Below, piece after piece: positions 31,874 to 41,361 of a stretch of DNA of 64,000 nucleotides. Both the position numbers and the translations under genes were made by a program. Source of the DNA: Lysinibacillus sp. G4S2 (GTDB lineage: Bacteria > Bacillota > Bacilli > Bacillales_A > Planococcaceae); assembly GCF_030348505.1 (NCBI RefSeq), contig NZ_JAUCFJ010000002.1, positions 686,001-750,000 on the forward strand, given 5' to 3'. Positions within the stretch are counted from its first letter, which is position 1. Each line of letters opens with the position of its first letter. The notes below the pieces were generated by a model that did not search any database, had not been told where the DNA came from, and saw only the letters and a list, made by a program, of their open reading frames with translations.

Positions 31874-32854
31874 TCAAGAAGAGCGGAAAAACGGCTTCAT
31901 ATATTCCACTAAATTTTCAGGTAAATGATAAACGCGATTTTTATAAGAACCACTAAAGGGAAATTGAAATTTTCTAAGTAAGCGATTTGCAGCATCACTG
32001 GAATGAATATTGAAAAATTCTCGTAACTGTTTATTTGTAATGGTTGGTCTAACTAAATATCGGTAATCTTGCAAGGCTTCAGCGAAAATCTCTTCGCTTG
32101 CATAGTGACAACGCGAGCATATCCAAAAACCACGAACATAATGCATTTTAAACTTGTACTGGCATTTCGGACAAAGCACGCCGTGGCGAAATCGCGAAGG
32201 ATCGATAGGAGCCGGAATTTTCAATGGCTGATGTTTACTAAGAAGATGTTGAGCTAGTTGCGTTAACTGTTTATCACTTAAAGTAGCTTGTGAATATTTT
32301 TTAAAAAGGGAATGAAGATGTTTTTGAAGTCCTGAGACATGAAAAATTGGAATTGTATTTGGGTGACTTGCAATAATAGCATTGGGATTAGCAATGATCA
32401 CTGCACCCTCAATGGGGAGAGAATAGTTTTGAGAAATAACTTTTAGAAATTGCATATGTCGTTGGGTCTGAGAAATCGCATTAGGAAATCCTTCAACTGT
32501 TCCGTCTGGCTTCGTTCGTATACACTGGTGAGTAATATCGTCAAAATCAAGACGTCCATTAATATTTTTAATCTCAACAACTAGCATAAAATTAGTGCAA
32601 ATGAAAAGTGTATCGAGTTGATGTGAATGCTGTGCGGAATTCATTAGATTTAAATTATGCAATACGAAAAAAGTATAGGGGCATATTAATTCAAGCCACT
32701 CACGGTCAACTCTGCTTTCACCTGCAAAGCCTGCGTCGACTCTTCGAAATTGTTCATTATAATAGCTAAAATCTATATCCTTTTCTGTTAACCTTCTTTT
32801 TAACGCCTCTAACCACATTAATTTTATAGGTTTCTCTCTAATAGCAATATTCAT
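31874..32854 (-). CDS. NERD nuclease-zinc ribbon-HTH-like protein (NERD-1)
   Basis: 326 aa. NERD domain (about 40-150) of the PD-(D/E)XK type: E46 in GFAGE, D81 in HQLDTLF and E94-x-K96 in VVEIKN, so nuclease residues are intact. A zinc ribbon follows (C228, C231, C246, C249), then a C-terminal region (about 265-310, ITNKQLREFFNIHSSDAANR) that looks like a small winged-helix DNA-binding domain ending SGSYKNRVY. Minus-strand ATG at 32854 has AGGAGGGAA upstream. It is paralogous to the gene at 41362, with identical cysteine spacing, and both adjoin spaced repeat arrays. The substrate is unknown; action on the array or on foreign DNA is inference. Confidence 0.85.
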   Translation of the reverse strand: MNIAIREKPIKLMWLEALKRRLTEKDIDFSYYNEQFRRVDAGFAGESRVDREWLELICPYTFFVLHNLNLMNSAQHSHQLDTLFICTNFMLVVEIKNINGRLDFDDITHQCIRTKPDGTVEGFPNAISQTQRHMQFLKVISQNYSLPIEGAVIIANPNAIIASHPNTIPIFHVSGLQKHLHSLFKKYSQATLSDKQLTQLAQHLLSKHQPLKIPAPIDPSRFRHGVLCPKCQYKFKMHYVRGFWICSRCHYASEEIFAEALQDYRYLVRPTITNKQLREFFNIHSSDAANRLLRKFQFPFSGSYKNRVYHLPENLVEYMKPFFRSS

Positions 32855-32913
32855 ATGTCGTTCCCTCCTATAATTTTTAAATCGTATTTTACATTAAAAT
32901 CTCCACCTGTCCA

Positions 32914-32946
32914 ATAAAAAAACGATGCAGAAATTTGCATCGTTAA
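32914..32946 (-). terminator. Terminator of ywpF (minus strand)
   Basis: AACGATGCA / TGCATCGTT stem; on the minus strand it is followed by seven T. Confidence 0.88.
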
Positions 32947-32953
32947 ATCAAGC

Positions 32954-33379
32954 TCAATCATTTTTTAGTTTTGGTCGTTCTTTCATATCGTGTGAGAAGC
33001 GTTCCAATAGCTGATCTAAAGAAACTCCCTCAGCTAATAGCTCGGCTAATAATTGCTCTGCATATTTTGAGCGTTTTATCTTTAACGTCCCTTTTAAAAG
33101 TACAGAGATGTGCTCGCCAATTTCTTGAACTTTATGTACGACAACATGGAAAGGAGCGGGATCATTATCTGGGGATGAAATAACTGCACGTACATTAAAA
33201 ACAGTAGCATTCGCTAAAAGTTCATCAAAAGTTGAACGATATTGTCGGTCCATAAACAGTTCAAGAATCCAAGATTGATGGCTGTTTTCCTGGTTAATAA
33301 TAATACCATCGACTAAAGGGAATGGTTGGATGCCATCTTTTGTGACAAGGTCAAAGGAAAGCATTTTAAATGTTTTCAT
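32954..33379 (-). CDS. ywpF: YwpF family protein
   Basis: 141 aa, soluble. Begins MKTFKMLSFDLVTKDG and has PLVDGIIINQENSHQSWILE, matching the YwpF-like family of Bacilli. No known activity. In B. subtilis ywpF lies between fabZ and ssbB, as here. ATG 33379 is chosen over an upstream TTG because AGGAGG precedes it at about 10 nt. It has its own terminator, and the NERD gene is next on the same strand, so the two are separate units. Confidence 0.8.
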   Translation of the reverse strand: MKTFKMLSFDLVTKDGIQPFPLVDGIIINQENSHQSWILELFMDRQYRSTFDELLANATVFNVRAVISSPDNDPAPFHVVVHKVQEIGEHISVLLKGTLKIKRSKYAEQLLAELLAEGVSLDQLLERFSHDMKERPKLKND

Positions 33380-33477
33380 TATGTAATATCCTCCTAAGTC
33401 AGTCATCCTTTTTAGTATAACATATTCCAATTGCCCTTGTTTGCGATAGGGTCAATGTTGGCTGTTCGCGCATTGTA

Positions 33478-33546
33478 TCAATTACGTCTTGGCTTAATTG
33501 TTGCTGTCGCTTTGCTTACGCTACAGATAAATTGCCACAGGAGCTG
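33478..33546 (-). repeat. Dispersed intergenic repeat, copy 6 (inverted)
   Basis: On the minus strand it reads CTGTGGCAATTTATCTGTAG, GCGTAAGCAAAGCGACAGC and AACAATTAAGCCAAGACG, matching the element at 29553-29650. The two copies are 3.8 kb apart in opposite orientation. The rest of the gap before ssbB shows only an AAAA-N5-TTTT box at 33696-33708, a possible ComK half-site. Confidence 0.7.
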
Positions 33547-33767
33547 AATGAAGAAAAAAACAGCGAAATTGCATATTTCAACAATTAGCATTGGCTATTA
33601 CAGTCTTAAGCATTCAGTTCAAGAAAAGATTAAATTATTGAAAAGTAAAAACCTCAATATAACCAATTTATGATTAAAAAATGAAGGAAATGATAAAAAT
33701 CGACTTTTGTCAATGTTGGATTCTTTCTTGTAAGATGAGAGCAATCAAAAGCAAAGGAGGTGAACCA

Positions 33768-34187
33768 ATGAACCAAGTCGGGATGGTCGGGAGGTTAACA
33801 AAAGATCCTGTGTTGCGACACTTATCTGGAAATCGCGTACAAACACATTTTTCTGTAGCCATTAATCGCAATTACAAAAACAGTCGAGGGGAAGTAGATG
33901 CTGACTTCATTCTCTGTACAGTTTGGGGAAGGCTGGCAGAGCATATCGTGAAATATTGCGGAAAGGGCTCATTGATTGGAGTAAATGGCCGTATTCAATC
34001 AAGATCATTTTTAAATGAAGCAAGCAAAAAGGTTTTTATAACAGAAGTAGTCGTAGAAGATGTCCGATTTTATCAGCTTAAGCCAAGGGATAGTGACGGA
34101 GCTATTGTGCCGCCAAAGCCACCTGATGAGCAGGAAGGCTTAAAGGATTTTGTGCTACCTGAAGAAATACAATTACCTGTAGTATAG
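33768..34187 (+). CDS. ssbB: Single-stranded DNA-binding protein SsbB
   Basis: 139 aa. OB fold (about 1-105): NQVGMVGRLTKDPVLRH, FSVAINRNYKN, DFILCTVWGRLAEHI. The C-terminal acidic tip typical of SsbA (DDDIPF) is absent, which fits the competence-linked SsbB (YwpH). In B. subtilis SsbB protects incoming transforming DNA. ATG 33768 follows a perfect AAAGGAGGTGA; in-frame sequence upstream is not needed. It may respond to ComK through the AT-box about 60 bp upstream. Confidence 0.88.
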   Translation: MNQVGMVGRLTKDPVLRHLSGNRVQTHFSVAINRNYKNSRGEVDADFILCTVWGRLAEHIVKYCGKGSLIGVNGRIQSRSFLNEASKKVFITEVVVEDVRFYQLKPRDSDGAIVPPKPPDEQEGLKDFVLPEEIQLPVV

Positions 34188-34454
34188 CATCCTAAATGGT
34201 ACATACGGAGCAAGTACAAGTTGTCTGATCCGCCATTCTCCTTTATTACTTGCACCGTAATGAATAGGAAGGAATGATGTATACCATTCATTAACGTAGA
34301 TCATTGCTGAAGACCGCACATCGATGATCATTTTCTATACAACTAAATATAAATATGAAGTAAGTAGGGAAGAAGTAACAACAATAATCCACTGAAATTC
34401 GTGAAATTAAAAAGAGCGCCAAGAACATTTCTGCTCTTGGCGCACTACAAACCT

Positions 34455-37217
34455 CTAATAATCCAGCATCATTAAATCACGAAGTTCATGATCTTCTAGC
34501 TCAGTTAACCACTGGCTTGATTGAATTAGTTCTTCTGATAATGCAGATTTCTGGGCCAGCATTTTATCGATTTTCTCTTCGATGGTGCCAATTGTCACAA
34601 ACTTATGCACTTGCACAAATTGTGTTTGCCCAATACGATATGCACGGTCTGTCGCTTGATTTTCAACGGCAGGGTTCCACCAGCGATCTGCGTGTAATAC
34701 ATGATTTGCAGCCGTTAAATTTAACCCTGTTCCACCTGCTTTTAAGGAAAGGATAAATATTGGGAACTCGCCTGCCTGAAAAGCCTCTACTAAACGGTCA
34801 CGCTGCTGCTTAGGCATTGCACCTGTTAAGAAAGGAGCATCAACATTATATAGTTCACTAAAACAATGCTGTAGTAATTGTCCCATTCCAATATATTGTG
34901 TGAAAATGAGGCACTGCTCGCCATTGTCCACGATTTCTGCAGCCATTTGTACGATACGTTCTAATTTTGCAGAACGAGTGAGCATTGTTTCGGCATCCTC
35001 GATAGGTTCTTTTAAATACAAGGCAGGATGATTACATAATTGCTTTAATTTACTGAGCATCTTTAAGACGCGTCCCTTTTTTTGAAAGCCTGTTAATTGT
35101 TCAAGCTGATCGAGCGTTTCTAATATATAACCTTCATATAGAGAAGCCTGTTCAGTTGTTAACGGGCAAAACTCATGAGACTCTTGTTTATCTGGTAAGT
35201 TAAGCTGTAAGTTTGGATCTCGCTTTGTGCGACGGAGTAAAAATGGTTGGATTTTTGCACGTAGCTTCTGTTTATGTGACTCCGACTCATCTCGTTCTAT
35301 CGGTAAAATAAATTCTTCGTTAAAGCGACCGAAGCTACCTAAATAGCCCTTATGAATAAAGTCAAAAATTGCCCATAGCTCCGATAAACGGTTTTCAACT
35401 GGTGTACCTGTCAGGGCAATATGATGCATACCATGTAGTTTACGAATAGCTCTTGACTGTAGTGTTTGCATATTTTTAATATTTTGTGCTTCATCTAGAA
35501 CAACTGCTGCCCAATTCACTTCCTGTAAAAACTCAGCATCCTGTGATACCGTGCCGTAGGTAGATAAAATCACATGTGGTTTTTCTCTTTCTACCAGCTG
35601 TTTAAAAACATCCTCCTTCGCACGATTTGCCTGATAATGCGTATGCACAATTAAGGAAGGAGCAAAACGCGCTATTTCCTTTTGCCAGTTGCCTAGCACT
35701 GAAGTAGGACAAATGATGATGGATGGTTTTGTATCCTCAATCGTTTCATAGAGATGAAGCAAATATGAAATAAGCTGAACGGTTTTACCAAGACCCATAT
35801 CATCAGCAAGACAAGCACCAAAGCCTTGTTCACGCATGAAGACAAGCCATTCAAAGCCTTCGTGTTGATAAGGACGTAATTCAGCTTGCAAAGATATAGG
35901 AACCTGAACTGTTGGAAGCCCTTTTTTCTCCTGTAGCTGCTCCATATAGGATCTAAGCGATTGCTGCAACTCAAATGCAAAAATCGGGTCATCTCGCAAT
36001 TCATCATCAGGATCCTCTTCGTCAAGAGGTAAGGATAAATCCTCTGGTAGCTCACGAAATAGCAATTCACGAACAGTCCAGCTTTCATCTTCTGCTTGCT
36101 GCATCAACGTACGCATTTCGTGCATCCAGTTCGCATCTACACGAAACCACTCTGTACCAATACGAATGAACTCACGTTTCTCCTCCACAAGCTTTTTAAA
36201 TTGCTCAGGTGAAATGGACTGTCCATTCATAGAAAACTGCCATTTGAACGTTAAAATATCATCTAGTCCAGCAACCTTCTTTGTCGATACATTACCAGTA
36301 CTTACACGAACACGCATTTTTGACTGTTTTAAATCCTTTAGCCAAGCTGGTAATACAACATCAAAGCCGAGTGCCTGTAATCTTGCTAAATCTTCACGTA
36401 AAAATGTTCGAACTTGTAAATCCTCAAGCATAATACGGATGAAAATATCGCTACGTAAATCTTCAATAGAAAGAAGATCTACAATTTGTCCTTGTTGTTG
36501 TTTAATAGCTTCAGCATACATCTGCCATTTTGCCGGTAGAGCGTCAGCGATTGGTAGCGACTGCTTTCGCATTGCAGGCGTCCAGTAGTTTTTGGTCGTA
36601 GCCGTACTGAGTACCGTTTCTAGAAGCCAAACATCTGAGTCTTCCTCAGGCTCACTTAAGCGTAGGGAGACAGTCACTGCACCTGCTTGTCGTTCCTGCT
36701 CTAATGGCCAACCACCACGTAAGAAAAATGGCACTAGCTTTGGTAAATCAGATAGTATAAGACCTGCTTGACCAAGCTTTTGCTGCACGGCCATTTCTAA
36801 TAAAGCTGTATCTACACCGTCTATAGGGAATGTTAGTGAAGAAAAATCATCTGCAATTGTAGCGTACGACCAGAGCGAGGGCTCCTGCCAATACGTTTGT
36901 AAAGCCAATGCTTTTTCTAGCCATACCTGACTTTCTGCGTTCGCACCGTACCATTCAATAAAAGGATGTTGAAAACGGGATGAAAAAATATCTAGGAGCT
37001 CAGAGGTTGAAACTTCAACGGTAAGATCCGTACGATTGCTTAAAAGACCATAGATATTCGCCTCATAGTTAAAAAATAATGAAGAAATAAGTGAGTCTAC
37101 ATCCATTGCTGCACCATCAGCAGTAAAGCCCTGTAACGTAAAATATCCTTCCTGAACTGATTCAATACGTAACTGTAGGTTTTTTGAAAACGGGGAAGGA
37201 GCATTTATAGTCATCAT
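34455..37217 (-). CDS. ywqA: SNF2-family helicase YwqA
   Basis: 920 aa. The N-terminal half (about 1-420) includes the bacterial SNF2-associated region; the C-terminal half is a Swi2/Snf2 ATPase: LADDMGLGKTVQ (about 470), VVLDEAQNIKN (about 573), LTGTPVENRLSELW, and the helicase C block ILSLKAGGTGLNLTAA with ATDRAYRIGQ. Likely a DNA translocase or RapA-like remodeler; exact role in Bacilli is not settled. The start codon overlaps the stop of the SWIM gene upstream (ATGA), so the two are translationally coupled, as ywqB-ywqA in B. subtilis. Confidence 0.93.
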   Translation of the reverse strand: MMTINAPSPFSKNLQLRIESVQEGYFTLQGFTADGAAMDVDSLISSLFFNYEANIYGLLSNRTDLTVEVSTSELLDIFSSRFQHPFIEWYGANAESQVWLEKALALQTYWQEPSLWSYATIADDFSSLTFPIDGVDTALLEMAVQQKLGQAGLILSDLPKLVPFFLRGGWPLEQERQAGAVTVSLRLSEPEEDSDVWLLETVLSTATTKNYWTPAMRKQSLPIADALPAKWQMYAEAIKQQQGQIVDLLSIEDLRSDIFIRIMLEDLQVRTFLREDLARLQALGFDVVLPAWLKDLKQSKMRVRVSTGNVSTKKVAGLDDILTFKWQFSMNGQSISPEQFKKLVEEKREFIRIGTEWFRVDANWMHEMRTLMQQAEDESWTVRELLFRELPEDLSLPLDEEDPDDELRDDPIFAFELQQSLRSYMEQLQEKKGLPTVQVPISLQAELRPYQHEGFEWLVFMREQGFGACLADDMGLGKTVQLISYLLHLYETIEDTKPSIIICPTSVLGNWQKEIARFAPSLIVHTHYQANRAKEDVFKQLVEREKPHVILSTYGTVSQDAEFLQEVNWAAVVLDEAQNIKNMQTLQSRAIRKLHGMHHIALTGTPVENRLSELWAIFDFIHKGYLGSFGRFNEEFILPIERDESESHKQKLRAKIQPFLLRRTKRDPNLQLNLPDKQESHEFCPLTTEQASLYEGYILETLDQLEQLTGFQKKGRVLKMLSKLKQLCNHPALYLKEPIEDAETMLTRSAKLERIVQMAAEIVDNGEQCLIFTQYIGMGQLLQHCFSELYNVDAPFLTGAMPKQQRDRLVEAFQAGEFPIFILSLKAGGTGLNLTAANHVLHADRWWNPAVENQATDRAYRIGQTQFVQVHKFVTIGTIEEKIDKMLAQKSALSEELIQSSQWLTELEDHELRDLMMLDY

Positions 37218-38788
37218 ACTAAGTTTCCTTTCTCAATTTCTTCCTGTAATGCACGAAGTCGTTTATACTCTGCACGAATTGTTTGCATATATGTTTCAAA
37301 ATAAGCCGCTTTGCCAGCACGTTTTGCAGCACTGCGCATACTTTTCCAAATTCGTACAGCTTGTTTATAGTTCATACGTGATTTGTGCGAAATTTCAGCC
37401 ATGGCATATAGATGATATAAGGGCAATACTGTTGCAGGAGCTGTTTGTAGCACATCCTTTAGTCCACACATTTCTAAATAAGAAAGGGAGGAAGGATTTA
37501 ACTGATGGAGAGCTGCCCAATCACGGTAACGTCCTTTTTTAATAAGAAGGAATGAAAACGGCTGAAGCCCGTAAACACCAAATGCACTATATAATGTAAC
37601 TTCCTCTTCCTCCGTAAGCTGTATATCTTCATACAAAAGCTGAAATTGCCGTACGTAATGAGCTCGCTGTACAACTGGTACAGTTTGCTGTAAAAAGACT
37701 TCGGTAAATGGTAGCATCGCACGTAAAATGATTGATTGTGAATATGACTCGCCAGCTCGCTTTGCAAAAGTCGCCAGCTCAAATAGATCCTTCATCTGTT
37801 GTACATCAATATGTGCAATGCTTTCCTGTAATAAATTCTCTTTTTGTAGCAGTACATAAAATAGCAGCTTTAATGACTGCAAGGAAATTTCCGGTGAAGG
37901 ATCTTCAAGGTTATTTATAAGTGCTAATTCCTGTTCTCGTCGCGGCTTCTCATAAAAAAGTACTGCCCAAAGCAGCATATAAATTTGTAGTCGATTAGCA
38001 AACAATCCTTGTCGTTCCAATAAAAACTCTCTGACTAGTTCCTGAAGCGCATCATAAAATGGGTCAGTGGCAAAAAGTCGTGAACGACCAGTTAACTCTG
38101 TCAGTAAACTTTCGAATGATTGTACACTTTGATCAATAAAATATTTCATATAAGGAGAATCCAACGAGTGTCCTTGTGTTTCATTTACATGACGCCATAT
38201 CGTATTAAAAATGGATAACTCCATGAAAAGCTTATAAAGTGGCTGCCACTCACGCTCGAATGGTAGATGTCGTCGAAGTCTCTCTAATGCATCAGTCCGT
38301 ATAGCAGAAAGACCATAGCCATCTAGAATACGCCCAGGTGGCAATAATCGTTTCATTATTTCATTGACCATCAATTGCCAGCTTTCTGGACTCCGCTCAT
38401 CTGCTAATGATTTTAATTGCACTGATTTTTGCGCACGCCAAGCACTTGACCAATCTTGCACAGAATCAAAATACTGATAAAGGGCAAGTAATGCGCCAAC
38501 CTGATGTCTACACCATTTCAGCTGCGGACAGTTACAGCTCAACTCCTCTTTAGCAAAATCAATTTCTACAGAAGCAGGTCTGACATCCTGTACGCTTGCA
38601 TATAATATAAAACTTGCTCCATTAAAACGTTCAAAGATAACTGATTTATTCCGCACCGAAAAAACAGCACGACGCACTAGCTCCTCGTCTTCAGTAGAGG
38701 AAGGATGTAATGCCTGTTCAGCTTCCTTTAACTTGGTAACGACAAATTCTTGATGTTCTTTAGCTATTTGGGCAATAGACAATGCCAT
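37214..38788 (-). CDS. ywqB: SWIM zinc-finger protein YwqB
   Basis: 524 aa. A SWIM zinc finger near residues 70-95 (CNCPQLKWCRHQVGALLAL, C-x-C...C-x-H) followed by a long helical region without a recognised domain. SWIM proteins paired with SNF2 helicases are widespread, and the finger may mediate DNA or protein contact for YwqA. ATG 38788 has AAAGGAG 7 nt upstream. The first gene of the two-gene unit. Confidence 0.88.
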   Translation of the reverse strand: MALSIAQIAKEHQEFVVTKLKEAEQALHPSSTEDEELVRRAVFSVRNKSVIFERFNGASFILYASVQDVRPASVEIDFAKEELSCNCPQLKWCRHQVGALLALYQYFDSVQDWSSAWRAQKSVQLKSLADERSPESWQLMVNEIMKRLLPPGRILDGYGLSAIRTDALERLRRHLPFEREWQPLYKLFMELSIFNTIWRHVNETQGHSLDSPYMKYFIDQSVQSFESLLTELTGRSRLFATDPFYDALQELVREFLLERQGLFANRLQIYMLLWAVLFYEKPRREQELALINNLEDPSPEISLQSLKLLFYVLLQKENLLQESIAHIDVQQMKDLFELATFAKRAGESYSQSIILRAMLPFTEVFLQQTVPVVQRAHYVRQFQLLYEDIQLTEEEEVTLYSAFGVYGLQPFSFLLIKKGRYRDWAALHQLNPSSLSYLEMCGLKDVLQTAPATVLPLYHLYAMAEISHKSRMNYKQAVRIWKSMRSAAKRAGKAAYFETYMQTIRAEYKRLRALQEEIEKGNLV

Positions 38789-38971
38789 AACCTCACTCCT
38801 TTCAGTGGACATTTAAGTATGAAGGAAAAAAGACTGTCCTTCCATTATACGATTAAAATACGGACATGATAAGCCGAATGATTTGAAAGAAAAAAATCAA
38901 GGAGAAGATAGTTAACAAGATTATTGATATGTGTTAAAATCTGAATAATCAGATAAATAAGGGAGGGATAA

Positions 38972-39442
38972 ATGATGATGCAAGTTCAATATATGAAGCC
39001 ATTTTACACAAAAATCACTGGAGATAAATTACGTCTAGTGTTTGCTTATCAATATTTCTCTATTTTAAAAGAGAATGAGATTTTCCATTTCATTCCGATC
39101 GAAGGTAAAGAGATGATTATCAACTTGAATACACAGCAAATTGAAAATTTATCTGAGGTATTTGTTTTCCAAAAGGGGAATCGTTTTATCCGACTACCAC
39201 TATATCAATTATTATTAATTACAAATGTTCATGAGCATTTAGCGCCAATTCTTGAAAATGCTACACCTAAGCCACAGCTACCACTTGTTTCTTCAGTGAC
39301 TGTCGGCGAAGTAGATCAGCTCATTACAGAATTAGAACAGAAAAACTATGATTATTTAATCGATCAGGCATTACTAGATAACGATAAAGCGCTCTTTTTT
39401 GATCTTCTACAACAAAAGAACCAACAACTCGGAGGTTTCTAA
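38972..39442 (+). CDS. IDEAL-domain protein
   Basis: 156 aa. The C-terminus DYLIDQALLDNDKALFFDLLQQ is an IDEAL domain (PF08858), a short helical motif of Bacilli named for its residues. The N-terminal 110 residues look like a beta-rich domain of unknown function. Such proteins are thought to be adaptors; one group affects competence or gene regulation. ATG with GGGAGGGATAA upstream; two further in-frame ATGs directly follow. A terminator follows. Confidence 0.72.
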   Translation: MMMQVQYMKPFYTKITGDKLRLVFAYQYFSILKENEIFHFIPIEGKEMIINLNTQQIENLSEVFVFQKGNRFIRLPLYQLLLITNVHEHLAPILENATPKPQLPLVSSVTVGEVDQLITELEQKNYDYLIDQALLDNDKALFFDLLQQKNQQLGGF

Positions 39443-39465
39443 AATTGAATACACGGTATTGCAAT

Positions 39466-39506
39466 TAAGCACCTACTTTTCACATATGAGAAGCGGGTGC
39501 TTTTAT
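39466..39506 (+). terminator. Terminator after the IDEAL gene
   Basis: AAGCACC...GGGTGCTTTT outer stem with an inner CTTtTC/GAgAAG pairing. Confidence 0.85.
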
Positions 39507-39657
39507 AAATTATTGTTGATAGGTCTAAAGTCTGGAAATCAGAAATGAATTAGAAACCATCACTATATAGAACCTACTAAATTAGAATACATTACCAAAA
39601 TTAACTAAAATGAGTTGAACATAAACCGATATAAGTAAAAATAAAGGTGGTGAAATT

Positions 39658-40503
39658 ATGCTTGGAAAATGGTCAGCAACAGGTTTATCAATCTTAAATA
39701 ATATGAACAGACATTACGGTGCAATGAGTAAGTCAATGCTACGAATTTCTTCAGGTTACCGAATCAATAGTGCAGCAGATGATCCAGCAGGGCTCGCGAT
39801 TTCCGAAAAAATGCGTGCACAAATTCGCGGACTAAATATGTCAGCGAAAAATATCCAGGACGGTATTTCACTTGTTCAAACAGCTGAAGGTGCACTGAAT
39901 GAAACACATGCAATGATTCAACGCATGCGCGAACTAGCAATCGAAGCGGCCAACGATACATTAACGGATAGTGATCGGGAGAAGCTCGATTTAGAATTTC
40001 AGGAGTTAAAAAAAGAAATTCAGCGCACCTCGAAGGATACTGAATTTAATACAAAGACATTATTGAATGGTGATTATTCGACAAACGGTATTAAAATTCA
40101 GGCGGGTGCCAACTCAGGTCAAAGCATCGAGCTATTCATTAACGATATGGGAGCTGGAGCACTAGGCTTGGATGATACGACATCCATTGCAACTCGTGAC
40201 AATGCCGACAAAGCCATTTCCACTATGGACGAGGCATTAAAGCGCGTGTCAAACGAACGCTCAAGACTAGGTGCCTACCAAAATCGCCTAGAGCATGCCT
40301 ATAATGCAAACGTAAACACGGCGGAAAACTTACAAGACGCCGAGTCCCGCATTCGCGATGCAGATATCGCAAAAGAAATGATGAACATGGTAAAAGCACA
40401 AATCCTAATGCAGGCAAGCCAATACGTACTAGCAATGCATCTACAGCAAGCACAATCAATCTTAAAACTACTCGAAAGCGGAACAATCAGGAATCCCCGA
40501 TAG
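39658..40503 (+). CDS. Short flagellin-like protein with altered C-terminus
   Basis: 281 aa. The N-terminal D0/D1 (LRISSGYRINSAADDPAGLA, MRAQIRGLNMSAKNIQDGIS) and C-terminal D1 (ERSRLGAYQNRLEHAYN, ESRIRDADIAKEMM) are clear. The variable middle is short, so filament subunits would be small. The usual C-terminal motif 'QANQ.PQ.VL.LL' is instead QYVLAMHLQQAQSILKLLES with a GTIRNPR extension, which might affect FliS binding or polymerisation. It is solitary, away from the flagellar operon, as YvzB is in B. subtilis. ATG with AAAGGTGGTGA upstream. Its stop overlaps a terminator and array 3 starts 30 bp later. Confidence 0.85.
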   Translation: MLGKWSATGLSILNNMNRHYGAMSKSMLRISSGYRINSAADDPAGLAISEKMRAQIRGLNMSAKNIQDGISLVQTAEGALNETHAMIQRMRELAIEAANDTLTDSDREKLDLEFQELKKEIQRTSKDTEFNTKTLLNGDYSTNGIKIQAGANSGQSIELFINDMGAGALGLDDTTSIATRDNADKAISTMDEALKRVSNERSRLGAYQNRLEHAYNANVNTAENLQDAESRIRDADIAKEMMNMVKAQILMQASQYVLAMHLQQAQSILKLLESGTIRNPR

Positions 40504-40523
40504 TAAAGGTGATTCCTTTTTTA
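40488..40523 (+). terminator. Terminator overlapping the flagellin stop
   Basis: AGGAATC / GATTCCT stem spanning the stop codon, then a T-run. Confidence 0.75.
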
Positions 40524-40532
40524 AATTTGGGT

Positions 40533-41300
40533 TAATCGATGATAGAAGGGCGGCAATCGCTGATAAAAGTGGAGTAATCGCTGATAAAAAGAGAACATCG
40601 CTGATAAAAGTGGAGTAATCGCTGATAAAAAGAGAACATCGCTGATAAAAGTGGAGTAATCGCTGATAAAAAGAGAACATCGCTGATAAAAGTGGAGTAA
40701 TCGCTGATAAAAAGAGAACATCGCTGATAAAAGTGGAGTAATCGCTGATAAAAAGAGAACATCGCTGATAAAAGTGGAGTAATCGCTGATAAAAAGAGAA
40801 CATCGCTGATAAAAGTGGAGTAATCGCTGATAAAAAGAGAACATCGCTGATAAAAGTGGAGTAATCGCTGATAAAAAGAGAACATCGCTGATAAAAGTGG
40901 AGTAATCGCTGATAAAAAGAGAACATCGCTGATAAAAGTGGAGTAATCGCTGATAAAAAGTGAATATCGCTGATAAAAGAGCCCAAATCGATGATAAAAA
41001 GTAAACACCGCTGATAAAAGAGCCCCAATCGCTGATAAAAAGAGAACACCGCTGATAAAAGAGCCCCAATCGCTGATAAAAAGAGAACATCGCTGATAAA
41101 AGAGCAGTAATCGCTGATAAAAAGTGAATATCGCTGATAAAAGTGAGTAATCGCTGATAAAAAGTAAACATCGCTGATAAAAGAGCCCCAATCGCTGATA
41201 AAAAGAGACCACCGCTGATAAAAATACAACAATCGCTGATAAAAAGTAAAATCCGCCGATTAACATACCAAAACCGATGACAGACATGCTATAATCGCTG
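40533..41300 (+). repeat. Spaced tandem repeat array 3a (core ATCGCTGATAAAA)
   Basis: About 36 units with a 20-21 bp period lie between the flagellin gene and NERD-2. The 13-bp core ATCGCTGATAAAA is nearly invariant; spacers of 7-8 nt are 'gtggagta', 'agagaac', 'agtgaat', 'agtaaac', 'gagcccca', 'gagcagta' and others. The first stretch (about 40555-40950) is ten near-identical copies of a 41-bp dimer with alternating 'gtggagta' and 'agagaac' spacers, indicating recent expansion; later units vary more and decay after about 41260. The promoter-distal end stops about 60 bp before the NERD-2 start. No coding role: all minus-strand frames are open by composition. Confidence 0.95.
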
Positions 41301-41361
41301 CAAGGGTCGTGAATTATCTGATAAATCTAACAAAACTTTAAATAGAAAAGGAGAGAATTAA

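Noticed and set aside
40468..41287. Long minus-strand frames through array 3a encoding repeats like FISDYSTFISDV
   Set aside because: All three minus-strand frames are open at once, there is no ribosome site, and the unit is a near-multiple of three without stop codons; this is a by-product of the repeat.
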